In this document: one piece after another, positions 34,813 to 44,312 of the stretch
How positions within the stretch are numbered: the stretch's first letter is position 1
How the letters are laid out: each line of letters begins with the position of its first letter
From: Prolixibacteraceae bacterium JC049
GTDB lineage: Bacteria; Bacteroidota; Bacteroidia; Bacteroidales; Prolixibacteraceae
Length of the DNA stretch: 64,000 nucleotides
Reading direction: 5' to 3'
NCBI GenBank assembly: GCA_023369685.1
Contig: SACZ01000004.1
Span: forward strand, 434,001 to 498,000
Made by a program: the position numbers and the translations under genes
The notes under the pieces: generated by a model
Seen by the model: only the letters and a program-made list of their open reading frames with translations
What the model was told of the DNA's origin: nothing
Databases searched by the model: none

Positions 34813-37110
34813 TTAACGAATCACGATTCGTTTTACGTTCTCGGCATTTTCGGTTTTAACGACCACAAAGTACACTCCCGGTTTTGCATGTCTAACATCG
34901 AACTGATATTGCGATAGATCGTAGTTATCTTTAAAATGGAACTTGCCCAACATTGGCCCTGCAACAGGATGAACAGTTACCACAGCTCCTTGAAATTCAG
35001 CCTCGCAATAAATTTTAAACACTCCATTGGATGGATTTGGAGTAACTTCAAAGTGCAATTTCTTTTTATCAACTCTCTTAACTACAGGCACACTAGTTAA
35101 AATGTCATTACTATAGCTTATCAAATGAGCATCCACATGATAGTGTGGGTTGTAACCAGCCTTACAGTCCGGACAAGTAACCTTACTTACACAATCGGGG
35201 TTTTGCGGATGACACAAATCTTTATAATCTTCCTGAAAGATGTAATCTAACGCAATGGTACCACGCGAAATAAAATCAGAGAAATCGTATTCATAGCGCT
35301 TGGCAATACTTCCAGGACACCACCCTGCTCTATCGTAATGCCAGGTGCCTTTTTGCCCGGTACAACCATCGGGATTAGGATTGCAGGTTACTTTCATATC
35401 CTGAAGAAATGTTTTCTTTCCATCTACAGCAATATGGTGTTTAGCGTAGTAGAATTCTGCAGCATTTCCTGTATTATTTTGCCCCCATCCATGCCCGGTG
35501 GTTACCAAATTCAACTTGGCTTTTCGCACATAGTTGCGAATATCTGTCTTAGATTGCTCTACCGTTTGCAGATTATTGGGATTACCAAAATCGTAGGTTC
35601 CATCCCATATTACATCGACATTGGAATAGATAAACTCAGGAGTTCCGGCAATGTATTCTAAATCGAGAGTCACCTCCCAACCGCCTGTTCCCCAAGTATC
35701 GATAAATAGTTTATACTCCAAGTTCCCCTGTAATACAGATGCATAATCGGTTAAATCGATAGTATGTTCGCATCCTACATCATAAGGAGTAATGTAACGA
35801 ATCAATTCAATCCATTGTCCATTGGGGCCTTTCACCTCTAAGTAAGCCCATCGGTCCCAATCGTCGCAAGCTCCATCGATATTGGGACACGTTGTTTTAA
35901 AGTGCCCAATAATCTGTTTGTATCCTCCAATAAATTGAGGAACTATAAACGATCCTTTTCTTGTTCGGCCCGGATTAGGAAAGTTCACCAATACCTTATC
36001 CATTACATTCAGCGTACGGTTATTTCCAGGTTCTGTTACCGACAAAGCATAATTTTGGGTAGTAGTAACACCTGTTGAAGCAGTTGCAGTTACTGTCATA
36101 TTAGCACTTCCATACTCCTTGGGCTCAAAGTGAACGACATATCCAAATTGGTCTTTAAAAACACTTAATGCCTCTTCCCCCACTTTAGCTTCTAGGCTCT
36201 CGATACTAATTCGATCGCTTTTTTCAATATCCACAAAGAAGTAAATGGGATATTTACGCAGCTGATCCATTTCAATGGCTACTTCTGAATCGAAATTGGT
36301 TGAAATTTCAGGCTTATAAACTGATAAGTCGATTACTGTAAAACGACGGATTTTTGAGCTAGCAAACCATGCATCATCACCATCTTGTGTAGCTTCCACT
36401 TCAACAATACCGGCACCGGTTAAAGTAATTGTATTATTTTCGATGGTGGCAGGTCCCGATTTTACTTTAAACGTAACAGGCAAACCAGATGAGGAAGTTG
36501 CCTCTAATTTCCAAGGAGCATCTGTAGTCAGCTTTTCTGTGATAGTATCAAAAGTGATAGACTGATTCTTCTTTCCGGTTTCTGCTTCGGGGTTTTGGTA
36601 TATAACCAACTCTGCAGTATGAATGTTTTTCTTAGAAACATCGTAGTTTTTGTTCCAAACTACTTTTACAAATCGTCCTGATACAGCTCCAATATTCACT
36701 CTTTTCAGTTCTACATCTTCTTTCGAACTCCAGTCGAAGTCGCTGTATGCTTCCGGGTCACCCCACTCGTCTGCTTTATCCGAAACATAAAATTCAAATT
36801 CCTTTGTTTTGTTTTTTGTATCATCGGCATTGGGTAAATAGCTAAAACCGGTAACCGGATAGCTTTTTCCCAGATCAATTACCAGCACTCCGGGCAGCGA
36901 ATAACCATCGGGATTATAGATCGACCAAAATGTGTCTGCTTTACCATCGATAGCATGCTTTGCCGGATGGTCGGAATTATCACTACTTACTGATTTAATG
37001 GAATAGTTACTTTGAGGAATGGCTACTTCTTGTGCTTTGGAGCTATTGAATGCCCACAGCATTGACACAAGAACGATCAACCATTTCGACATTGGTTTCA
37101 TTCTTTTCAT
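34813..37110 (-). CDS. Secreted F5/8-type C plus PNGase F-like protein with type IX secretion tail
   Basis: This 765-residue protein has a signal peptide (to about 26), an F5/8-type C (discoidin) domain (about 30-170, AIDGKADTFWS, LPGVLVIDLGK), an immunoglobulin-like linker, and a PNGase F-like region (about 370-670). The PNGase F-like region contains CPNIDGACDDWDRWAYLEVKG, LIRYITPYDVGC and TTGHGWGQNNTGNAAEFYY; the Asp of DDWDR and the Glu of AEF match the catalytic pair. The end (VTPNPSNGVF ... KPGVYFVVVKTENAENVKRIVIR) is a type A T9SS sorting domain. It probably removes N-glycans from glycoproteins outside the cell. It stands alone beside the PUL. Confidence 0.88.
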   Translation of the reverse strand: MKRMKPMSKWLIVLVSMLWAFNSSKAQEVAIPQSNYSIKSVSSDNSDHPAKHAIDGKADTFWSIYNPDGYSLPGVLVIDLGKSYPVTGFSYLPNADDTKNKTKEFEFYVSDKADEWGDPEAYSDFDWSSKEDVELKRVNIGAVSGRFVKVVWNKNYDVSKKNIHTAELVIYQNPEAETGKKNQSITFDTITEKLTTDAPWKLEATSSSGLPVTFKVKSGPATIENNTITLTGAGIVEVEATQDGDDAWFASSKIRRFTVIDLSVYKPEISTNFDSEVAIEMDQLRKYPIYFFVDIEKSDRISIESLEAKVGEEALSVFKDQFGYVVHFEPKEYGSANMTVTATASTGVTTTQNYALSVTEPGNNRTLNVMDKVLVNFPNPGRTRKGSFIVPQFIGGYKQIIGHFKTTCPNIDGACDDWDRWAYLEVKGPNGQWIELIRYITPYDVGCEHTIDLTDYASVLQGNLEYKLFIDTWGTGGWEVTLDLEYIAGTPEFIYSNVDVIWDGTYDFGNPNNLQTVEQSKTDIRNYVRKAKLNLVTTGHGWGQNNTGNAAEFYYAKHHIAVDGKKTFLQDMKVTCNPNPDGCTGQKGTWHYDRAGWCPGSIAKRYEYDFSDFISRGTIALDYIFQEDYKDLCHPQNPDCVSKVTCPDCKAGYNPHYHVDAHLISYSNDILTSVPVVKRVDKKKLHFEVTPNPSNGVFKIYCEAEFQGAVVTVHPVAGPMLGKFHFKDNYDLSQYQFDVRHAKPGVYFVVVKTENAENVKRIVIR

Positions 37111-37211
37111 AGGTTAATAATTGTCAAGGTTTGAGAGTTCGAAAAGTAGCATTAAATCGGTTTAGTTACAATTATTGCAAAATGTTAAGTAACATAAATC
37201 GAAAATATTAC

Positions 37212-37247
37212 AAAAAAAGGGAGCCATCTAAAAAGACAACTCCCTTC
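37212..37247 (-). terminator. Terminator after the efflux operon
   Basis: On the minus strand AAGGGAG and CTCCCTT pair, with additional G-T pairs extending the stem to ten pairs, followed by a run of seven T. It ends the three-gene RND efflux operon. Confidence 0.8.
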
Positions 37248-37268
37248 GAAATCAAATGATAACCGGAT

Positions 37269-38645
37269 TTAGTTTATACCACCACCTAGTGATCGATATA
37301 AATTGATAAAATTCTTCCATTTACTACTGGTCAGATTTACCATATCAAGCTGCGTGCTCAGTGCTTTTTCCTGAGCAACCAATACTTGTAGGTAATTAAT
37401 TAAGCCCTGATTTAACAACTCCTTCGAGATATCAAAAGCTTTATTCTCTGCTACCAGCTGTTGCTGCTTAATAACAACCTGCTCACTATTAATTTGAATA
37501 TTATGAAGTGCATCCGACACCTCTTTTCCAGCATTCAACAATTTATTCTCGAATTGAATAACTGCATCCTGCTGATTAAGCTGAGCTATTTCATATGCTG
37601 TTCTCACATTTCTACCATTGATTAGTGGCTGCGCGATTGACGCTACAGTATTAAAAAAGAAAGCATCGGGAGTAATCCATTTTGAAAGTTTCAAACCATT
37701 GTAACCTCCATTGGCCGATAATTTCAACGATGGATAAAAGCCTGCACGAGCCACATTGGTCTGCTCGAATGCTTGCCTAACATTTAACTCTGCGGCCTTT
37801 AAGTCTGGTCTGTTGGCTAATAGTTTTGCCGGAACTTGTTCTCCATATCCGGTCGACAACTTAAACTGATCTAATTTACTTCGCATAATCTTTTGAGGAG
37901 CAATCCCCATTAAAATACACATGGCATTCTCTTGCAAGAAAAGCTGATTTTGCAAGTTTTTCTCAAGACTTTCCACCTGATGCAACTGAGCCAGCGACTG
38001 CTGTAATTCCATTTCATTGGCCATCCCCGCTTTCTTCAGTGCTTTCATTGTGTTGATTTGCTTTTCTCTTAGTTCCAAAGTTGCTTTAGTTATACTCAAC
38101 TGTTCGTCTAACGATAGCAACTGCAAATACATGCTGCCTACCTGAGAAATAAGCATCGTTTTCACTGCCAACTGATTCTCTTTACTCATAAAGTAGGTAG
38201 CACTTGCCGCTTTCTGACCACTTTTTAGTTTTCCCCAGATATCTGCTTCCCATGAAATGTTAGCACCTAAATTAAACAGATCATTTCCATTTCCTTTAAT
38301 CGATTCAGTCCATTGACCAGTAACATTGGCCGATGGAAAGCGAGATACCTTTGCCTGCTTCAAGCGAGCTTGCGCCTTCAGAATCTGTTGCGAAGCGATA
38401 CGATAATCGACATTATTGGTCAAAGCCGTTTCTATATGCTCTATTAGTAACTCATCCTGAAAAAATTGCTTCCATGTTGTTGGAACCGCAGTAACCGTAT
38501 CTGCCGCCACTGTTGTTCTCAGTTCCACTTGCTCCTTCTGACTCTGAGGAGGAGTATATTTTTTAGCCACAAAACAAGAGTGAGTCAAAAAGCTCAATGC
38601 TATACCTCCTGTCAACAAAAGTGACTTTCTTACTTTTTGTCTCAT
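37269..38645 (-). CDS. TolC/OprM-type outer-membrane efflux lipoprotein
   Basis: The ATG at 38645 gives 458 residues and a lipoprotein signal ending FLTHSC. It leaves a 4-base gap to the RND gene, while longer frames would overlap that gene. The protein has the duplicated helical OEP pattern: TALTNNVDYRIASQQILKAQARLKQAKVSRFPS, and in the second half LLANRPDLKAAELNVRQAFEQTNVARAGFYPSLKLSANGG. It should form the outer-membrane channel for the adjacent RND pump. It is the last gene of the operon before the terminator. Confidence 0.94.
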   Translation of the reverse strand: MRQKVRKSLLLTGGIALSFLTHSCFVAKKYTPPQSQKEQVELRTTVAADTVTAVPTTWKQFFQDELLIEHIETALTNNVDYRIASQQILKAQARLKQAKVSRFPSANVTGQWTESIKGNGNDLFNLGANISWEADIWGKLKSGQKAASATYFMSKENQLAVKTMLISQVGSMYLQLLSLDEQLSITKATLELREKQINTMKALKKAGMANEMELQQSLAQLHQVESLEKNLQNQLFLQENAMCILMGIAPQKIMRSKLDQFKLSTGYGEQVPAKLLANRPDLKAAELNVRQAFEQTNVARAGFYPSLKLSANGGYNGLKLSKWITPDAFFFNTVASIAQPLINGRNVRTAYEIAQLNQQDAVIQFENKLLNAGKEVSDALHNIQINSEQVVIKQQQLVAENKAFDISKELLNQGLINYLQVLVAQEKALSTQLDMVNLTSSKWKNFINLYRSLGGGIN

Positions 38646-38649
38646 TGGT

Positions 38650-41600
38650 CTATTGTTTTTCAATCTCATATTTTTTGGTCGACACTTTTTCTTGTAAGTA
38701 TTGGAAGAACACGAATAATGTTGGGATAATAAGAATTCCAATTACTGTTCCGATGAACATACCACCTGCTGCACCAGTACCAATTGAACGGTTCCCTTGA
38801 GCTCCTACTCCACCTGCGAATACTAGTGGCAAAAGTCCCACAATAAATGCAAACGAGGTCATCAAAATAGGACGCAAACGCATGCGAGCTCCTTCGATGG
38901 CTGCATCAATTAATTTCATTCCGCTTCGTCTTCGTTGCAACGAAAACTCCACAATTAGAATAGCATTCTTTGCCAACAGTCCGATAAGCATGATCAATGC
39001 AATCTGAAAGAAAATATTATTCTCTTGTCCACGAATCATATTGGTAAAATAGGCTCCAGCCACACCAACAACCATCGATATAATTACTGAAAGAGGTAAA
39101 ATATAGCTTTCGTACTGAGCTGCTAGCAGGAAATAGACAAACACTAAACTCAAAACAAAAATGATCGTCGTTTTATTACCAGCAATAATCTCTTCACGTG
39201 TCATTCCTGAGAATTTAATCTTGTAATTGCCAGGCAATTCCTCTTCTGCCAATTTTTCAATCGTTTTAATTGCTCGTCCACTGGATGCACCAGGAACCAA
39301 CATAGCATTTAAGGCAACAGTGTTATTCAGGTTAAATCGCTTGATAGATTGTGGCCCATTCACCTTCTTCAAAGTAACAAACTCAGTAATTGGTGCCATT
39401 TTTCCTGCGCTATTCTTCACCATCATTGAATTTAGATCCTGTTCGTTGGATCTATCTTTGGGCTTGCTCTGTACCATTACTTTGAACTGCTTACCAAATC
39501 GGCTAAAATCGGCGGCATAAATCCCTCCAATATATCCTTGAACAGTATTGAATATCTCATCGATATTTACACCTGCTTCTTTTGCTTTATCCACATTCAA
39601 ATCGAGTTGATATTGAGGGAATTTAGTATTGAAAGAGTTTGAAACAAATGCAATATTTTCTTTTGCCATTACCTTGCCCACAAAACTGTTGGCAACGTCA
39701 TTCAATTCGTTCAAACTTCCATCGGCTTGATCTACCAATTGTGCACTAACCCCATTGGACTCACCAAAGCCCGGAACAGATGGTGGAGTAAAAAAGATGA
39801 TACTGGCATCGGCTATAGACATTGATGCTCCAAACAGTTGACCAAGAATTGCATCCATCTGCATATGTTCTTCCTTGCGCTCGTCCCAGCCAGATAATTT
39901 AATAAATCCCATGGCATAAGAACTTCCAGCACCACTAAAGAAACTGTTTCCAGAAATTAGCGTAACTCCATCTACCCCTTGAATTTTTTCAATTCTTCCA
40001 CGTAGCTCTTCGGTAACAGCAAACGAACGATCAGCTGAAGCACCTTCCGGCAATTCAACATTGATAAATATAACTCCCTGATCTTCCGCCGGCACAAAAC
40101 CAGTTGGTGTATTTTCTTGAGAATAGTATATAACACCCACCGACAATAAAATAATAAATCCTGAAATCCATTTGTGCTTAAACAGCAGTTTCAGTGAATG
40201 AATATACTTGTTGGTCAACGATTCGAAACCGGCATTAAATGCCATGTAAAAACGTTGAATGAAGCTCTTTTTCTCATGCTCTTCGTGTGGTTTTAGAAAC
40301 AAAGCCGACAAGGCAGGACTCAATGTCAATGCATTCAATGCCGAAATTAAGATGGCAATAATCAGTGTTACTCCAAATTGCTTATAGAAAATCCCCGATG
40401 GTCCATCGATAAAGGTTACCGGAATAAACACAGCCGCCATCACCAATGTAATGGATACAATAGCGCCGCTAATCTCGTTCATTGCAGTAATGGTAGCTTC
40501 TCGGGCACTCTTATATCCTTCTTCCAGTTTAGCATGCACCGCTTCCACCACCACAATGGCATCGTCCACCACAATACCAATGGCCAGAATCAAAGCAAAT
40601 AATGTAAGTAGGTTTAGCGAATAACCTGCCACTTTCAGGAAAAAGAATGTTCCAATAATGGCAACAGGTACTGCTATGGCTGGAATAATGGTCGATTTGA
40701 CATTCTGCAAGAACAAGAACACCACAATAAATACCAAAAGGAAAGCCTCATATAAAGTCGATTTTACCTTTCCCAACGAAGCTTCCAAGAATCGATTGGT
40801 ATCGTAATCGTAGCTAAAACTCAAACCTTCAGGAAGCTGTTTTTCAATTCGCTCCATTGTGGTATATAAGTCCTGAGCAATTTTCTGTGCATTAGATCCA
40901 GGAGTCTGATAAATACCAAATGCAGTACTCGGGTTACCATTTGTACGAGCTTGCCCCGAATATGAGAACGCATCCAACTCTACCTCTGCTACATCTTTTA
41001 AACGCAGTAATCGACCATCTTTGGTACTTTTAACTACAATATTTTCATATTCTGCTTCGTGCTTATAGCGCCCTTTGTATTTTATTACATATTCAAAAGG
41101 CTGCCCATTATTCTGACCTAATGCTCCGGTAGCTACCTCTTTACTTTGCTCTTGAATAGCTCCCAACACTTCATTCACAGACAAGCCATAATTGGCCATC
41201 TTCTCAGGAGAAAGCCATACACGCATAGAGTAGTCACGTGCACCAAAAATACTTACACGGCTCACGCCATTTACACGTTGAATTTGTGGCTTTACATTTA
41301 TATTCAGGTAATTGGTTACAAATGTTTCGTCATAATCTGGATTTTCAGAACGAAACGAAACATACATAATTGCGGAGTTCTGCACCTTTTCAGTAATAAC
41401 TCCATTGCGGGTTACCATGGCTGGCAACGAGCCACTGGCCATAGACACACGGTTCTGAACATTTACTGCAGCAATATCCGGATCTACTCCTTGTTCGAAA
41501 AAAACAGTAATAGATGCACTTCCATCGTTGGTTGCCGTAGAAGTAATATAGGTCATTCCATCTACTCCATTAATCTTCTCTTCGATAGGAATAATCACAC

Positions 41601-41781
41601 TTTCGCGCATTGTTTCCGCATTGGCTCCCGGGTAACTGGCAGTTACCATCACCGAAGGAGGAGCAATGTCTGGATATTGAGTCACGGGCAAAGTTTGGAG
41701 CCCCAGAAACCCAATAAGTAATATAATGACAGATATTACCGTTGATAATACCGGTCTATCAATAAAGAATTTTGTATTCAT
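38650..41781 (-). CDS. RND efflux pump inner-membrane transporter (HAE1/AcrB family)
   Basis: This 1043-residue protein has the AcrB plan: 12 transmembrane helices and two large periplasmic loops. Recognisable blocks are LQTLPVTQYPDIAPPSVMVTASYPGANAETM near the N-terminus, LNLLTLFALILAIGIVVDDAIVVVE in helix 4 with the proton-relay Asp pair, and LIGLLAKNAILIVEF in helix 10 with the relay Lys. It exports drugs or other amphiphiles with the adaptor and TolC-like partners encoded around it. Substrates are not deducible. Confidence 0.97.
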   Translation of the reverse strand: MNTKFFIDRPVLSTVISVIILLIGFLGLQTLPVTQYPDIAPPSVMVTASYPGANAETMRESVIIPIEEKINGVDGMTYITSTATNDGSASITVFFEQGVDPDIAAVNVQNRVSMASGSLPAMVTRNGVITEKVQNSAIMYVSFRSENPDYDETFVTNYLNINVKPQIQRVNGVSRVSIFGARDYSMRVWLSPEKMANYGLSVNEVLGAIQEQSKEVATGALGQNNGQPFEYVIKYKGRYKHEAEYENIVVKSTKDGRLLRLKDVAEVELDAFSYSGQARTNGNPSTAFGIYQTPGSNAQKIAQDLYTTMERIEKQLPEGLSFSYDYDTNRFLEASLGKVKSTLYEAFLLVFIVVFLFLQNVKSTIIPAIAVPVAIIGTFFFLKVAGYSLNLLTLFALILAIGIVVDDAIVVVEAVHAKLEEGYKSAREATITAMNEISGAIVSITLVMAAVFIPVTFIDGPSGIFYKQFGVTLIIAILISALNALTLSPALSALFLKPHEEHEKKSFIQRFYMAFNAGFESLTNKYIHSLKLLFKHKWISGFIILLSVGVIYYSQENTPTGFVPAEDQGVIFINVELPEGASADRSFAVTEELRGRIEKIQGVDGVTLISGNSFFSGAGSSYAMGFIKLSGWDERKEEHMQMDAILGQLFGASMSIADASIIFFTPPSVPGFGESNGVSAQLVDQADGSLNELNDVANSFVGKVMAKENIAFVSNSFNTKFPQYQLDLNVDKAKEAGVNIDEIFNTVQGYIGGIYAADFSRFGKQFKVMVQSKPKDRSNEQDLNSMMVKNSAGKMAPITEFVTLKKVNGPQSIKRFNLNNTVALNAMLVPGASSGRAIKTIEKLAEEELPGNYKIKFSGMTREEIIAGNKTTIIFVLSLVFVYFLLAAQYESYILPLSVIISMVVGVAGAYFTNMIRGQENNIFFQIALIMLIGLLAKNAILIVEFSLQRRRSGMKLIDAAIEGARMRLRPILMTSFAFIVGLLPLVFAGGVGAQGNRSIGTGAAGGMFIGTVIGILIIPTLFVFFQYLQEKVSTKKYEIEKQ

Positions 41782-41864
41782 TAACTTCTCTTTTTTTAAT
41801 AACAGGAATCGTTTTCGATCTTAAAAACATTTTGGCTTATAAATCGCCACCTCAAATACAGTGA

Positions 41865-42980
41865 TTATTTGAAAGTTGTTTTAAAGGAATTCAATAGCTC
41901 TTGTTCACTAATAGAGGTAGGTTGGATAGTCATCCCCGGATATACCTTATGCAACCCTTGAGCTAGAATCTGACTTCCTTTATCTAATCCTCCATTTACC
42001 ACAATATACTGCCCCACTTGAGTCGTTGAATTCAGGCGTTTACTATTTACCTGATTATCTTTTCCAACAACATAAACATGGCGCTTTCCTTGCAGCTCGA
42101 ATGTGCATACTGCCGGAACAGTAATTGCATTGTTATAGTAATGAGGAATTTCAACAGCACCACTATTTCCGTTACGAAGTAATTTCTCGGCATTCGAAAA
42201 CTTAGCTCTTAATTTCACGGTTCCAGTTGTTTTATCCACCTGTCCCGCAATGGTTTCAATTGTTCCTAAGTGAGTATATTCAGAGCCATCGGCCAACTTT
42301 AAACGCACTTTTGGAAACTGAGCAATCTTCTCTTCCAAAGTAGTACCTTCTGTTTCATTTATCAATGCAATCAACTCCTTCTCATTCAAATAGAAAAAGG
42401 CATAAACATCATTCACATTAGATACAGTAGTTAAAGCTTGTGCTGTAGAGGGTGACACTAATGTTCCTTTTCTAAAATTGATCGACCCTACAATTCCATC
42501 AACAGGACTCTTAATTAATGTATATCCGATATTGGCAATAATACTTTGGTAGTTGCTTTTTGCAGCCTCTAAGTTAGCTTTAGCTGTAGCCAACTGGATT
42601 TTGCTAACAATCTTATTTTGAACCAAAGGAATTAATTTATCTACCTCTAACTGTGCTGTAACAATGGCTGCTTTAGCCGCTTTAGCATTCTGTGTCAGCG
42701 CATTGGTTTCCAGTTTAAACAACGGGGTTCCTTTTTTCACCCATTCTCCCTCATCGACATAAACCCTGCTGATATAACCATCCACTTTAGCTCTGATAGC
42801 AATATTCTGAGTCCCTTCAATAGAAGTTGGATAACTATTGAAGCTTTCCAGATTTCGCTGTTCCACTTTCAGTGTTGGCAATGCTAAAGTTTGTTGTTCT
42901 CCACCATGCCTCTGTTGTGAGTTACACGATACAATCAACAATCCTAGCAAGTAAATACCGATTTTCATCATTTGTTTCAT
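41865..42980 (-). CDS. RND efflux periplasmic adaptor (membrane fusion protein), lipoprotein
   Basis: This 371-residue protein has a lipoprotein signal (MKQMMKIGIYLLGLLIVSC). It shows the HlyD-type biotinyl-lipoyl halves: GTQNIAIRAKVDGYISRVYVDEGEWVKKGTPLFKL and GYTLIKSPVDGIVGSINFRKGTLVSP. A helical hairpin lies between them (about 90-140) and a beta-barrel domain follows (FSNAEKLLRNGNSGAVEI). It links the RND pump to the outer-membrane channel. It is first in the operon, 89 bases after an AraC-family gene that probably regulates it. Confidence 0.95.
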   Translation of the reverse strand: MKQMMKIGIYLLGLLIVSCNSQQRHGGEQQTLALPTLKVEQRNLESFNSYPTSIEGTQNIAIRAKVDGYISRVYVDEGEWVKKGTPLFKLETNALTQNAKAAKAAIVTAQLEVDKLIPLVQNKIVSKIQLATAKANLEAAKSNYQSIIANIGYTLIKSPVDGIVGSINFRKGTLVSPSTAQALTTVSNVNDVYAFFYLNEKELIALINETEGTTLEEKIAQFPKVRLKLADGSEYTHLGTIETIAGQVDKTTGTVKLRAKFSNAEKLLRNGNSGAVEIPHYYNNAITVPAVCTFELQGKRHVYVVGKDNQVNSKRLNSTTQVGQYIVVNGGLDKGSQILAQGLHKVYPGMTIQPTSISEQELLNSFKTTFK

Positions 42981-43069
42981 ATCTCATTTTTATATTATAG
43001 ATTAGAATACAAAAGAATTGAAATCGACTTATTGAAAAAAGGTACAAAACAGGGTAAAAAAGGTAAAAT

Positions 43070-43957
43070 TCAAGGTTGTTGACGGAATTGTTTTGGAGAA
43101 AGTCCTGTATGTTTTCTAAAGAACTTGGTGAAGTATGTAGCCTCTTCGAAACCAATACTCTGTGCCACTTCTGCAATAGTTCTATTGGATTGCAACAATA
43201 ACGATTTTGCTTTCAAAATCTGGTAATCAATTATTATCTGCTTGGGTGCTTTCTTATTCACCTTTTTAACGCACTCAGAAAGATAAATGGCACTGATATT
43301 CAGACAAGACGCATATTCTGACAAACTTAACCGTTGATGATGTCTAGCCTGCACCAATTCTTCAAACCGATAGGCAATCTGTTCTGCTCGGGTAATTGGA
43401 AGCACTTTATGAGTATTGGCTGTAAACTGTTTTATTTTATAAAGAATTACGTTTACATATGCTTGAATAATCCTATAACAATCAGAACCATTTCTTATGA
43501 ATTCCTCAAACAACAATTCATACAACTTATACAGTTCATTCAGCTGCTCTTCTTTCAACTTGTATACTGAAGATCCATGTAGCTTAAAAAAAGGAAATTC
43601 ACTAACGATATCATAACTATGCCTTTCTGGCGAAAATAGATTAGGATGAAATAAAATAGACATCCCCTCCGATTTTTTATCTTCCCTTTCATCATATGAT
43701 AGAAGGGATCCAGGAGCTACAATATGTAATGAATTATGCAAATCATTATACACTCTATTATTGTGTTTTATAATTCCATAATCTTGGCGAGTTATGGCGA
43801 TTTCATAAAATTGAGTAAAATGCATCGCATCCACATTATCCTGAGGAGGTATACAGTCTTTAAACCTAAAAATAAAGAAATTGGAAAAGGTTGTTCTATA
43901 TTCCAATGAAAGCACATCTGCCAAATAGTTCAGGTCTGAAAAAGTTGCTATTTCCAT
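43070..43957 (-). CDS. AraC-family transcriptional regulator, paralog 1
   Basis: The ATG at 43957 (MEIATFSDLNYLADVLSL) gives 295 residues, the same length as the neighbouring paralog. The N-terminal 190 residues form a cupin-type sensing domain. The C-terminal AraC domain has two helix-turn-helices: LSEYASCLNISAIYLSECVKKV and AEVAQSIGFEEATYFTKFFRKHTGLSPKQFRQQ. It lies directly upstream of the efflux operon on the same strand and is its probable activator. It and the gene at 44313-45200 arose by tandem duplication. Confidence 0.93.
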   Translation of the reverse strand: MEIATFSDLNYLADVLSLEYRTTFSNFFIFRFKDCIPPQDNVDAMHFTQFYEIAITRQDYGIIKHNNRVYNDLHNSLHIVAPGSLLSYDEREDKKSEGMSILFHPNLFSPERHSYDIVSEFPFFKLHGSSVYKLKEEQLNELYKLYELLFEEFIRNGSDCYRIIQAYVNVILYKIKQFTANTHKVLPITRAEQIAYRFEELVQARHHQRLSLSEYASCLNISAIYLSECVKKVNKKAPKQIIIDYQILKAKSLLLQSNRTIAEVAQSIGFEEATYFTKFFRKHTGLSPKQFRQQP

Positions 43958-43995
43958 AATACAAACTCTTGAATAAAACAATGGACAATGAAATC

Positions 43996-44223
43996 TCAGT
44001 TCTGTGGTATAGACAAATCTGAAACCATCAAATCATTTTGTTGCTTCCATTTATTATTCATGTTTTCTGAAAATCTCTCATCAACCTGAGTACTCTCACA
44101 ATCTAACCTTGTCTTGTTATATTTCAAGGCACTAACCAGAGGAAAAACTAAGCTTACTAAAAAGAGAAATAAAACCACGTACCAATATAAAATACCTTTC
44201 GAATCTTTTCCAAGTTGCCTCAT
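43996..44223 (-). CDS. Small single-helix membrane protein (doubtful)
   Basis: This is a 75-codon frame between the two AraC paralogs. It encodes one transmembrane helix (about 11-33, ILYWYVVLFLFLVSLVFPLVSAL) and a polar tail. It begins where the duplicated AraC downstream region ends, at the place the efflux adaptor gene occupies in the other copy. A TonB-independent small membrane protein or a chance frame are both possible. No family recognised. Confidence 0.35.
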   Translation of the reverse strand: MRQLGKDSKGILYWYVVLFLFLVSLVFPLVSALKYNKTRLDCESTQVDERFSENMNNKWKQQNDLMVSDLSIPQN

Positions 44224-44312
44224 GTCTTCTTTTGCATTACAGATTATGAATACAAAAGAATTGAAAACAAATAACTATAAAAAGGTGCTAAATTGGGTAA
44301 TAATGGTAAAAA

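Noticed and set aside
42922-43176. 84-codon minus-strand frame between the adaptor and AraC genes
   Set aside because: Overlaps both genes in another frame and has no sensible composition.
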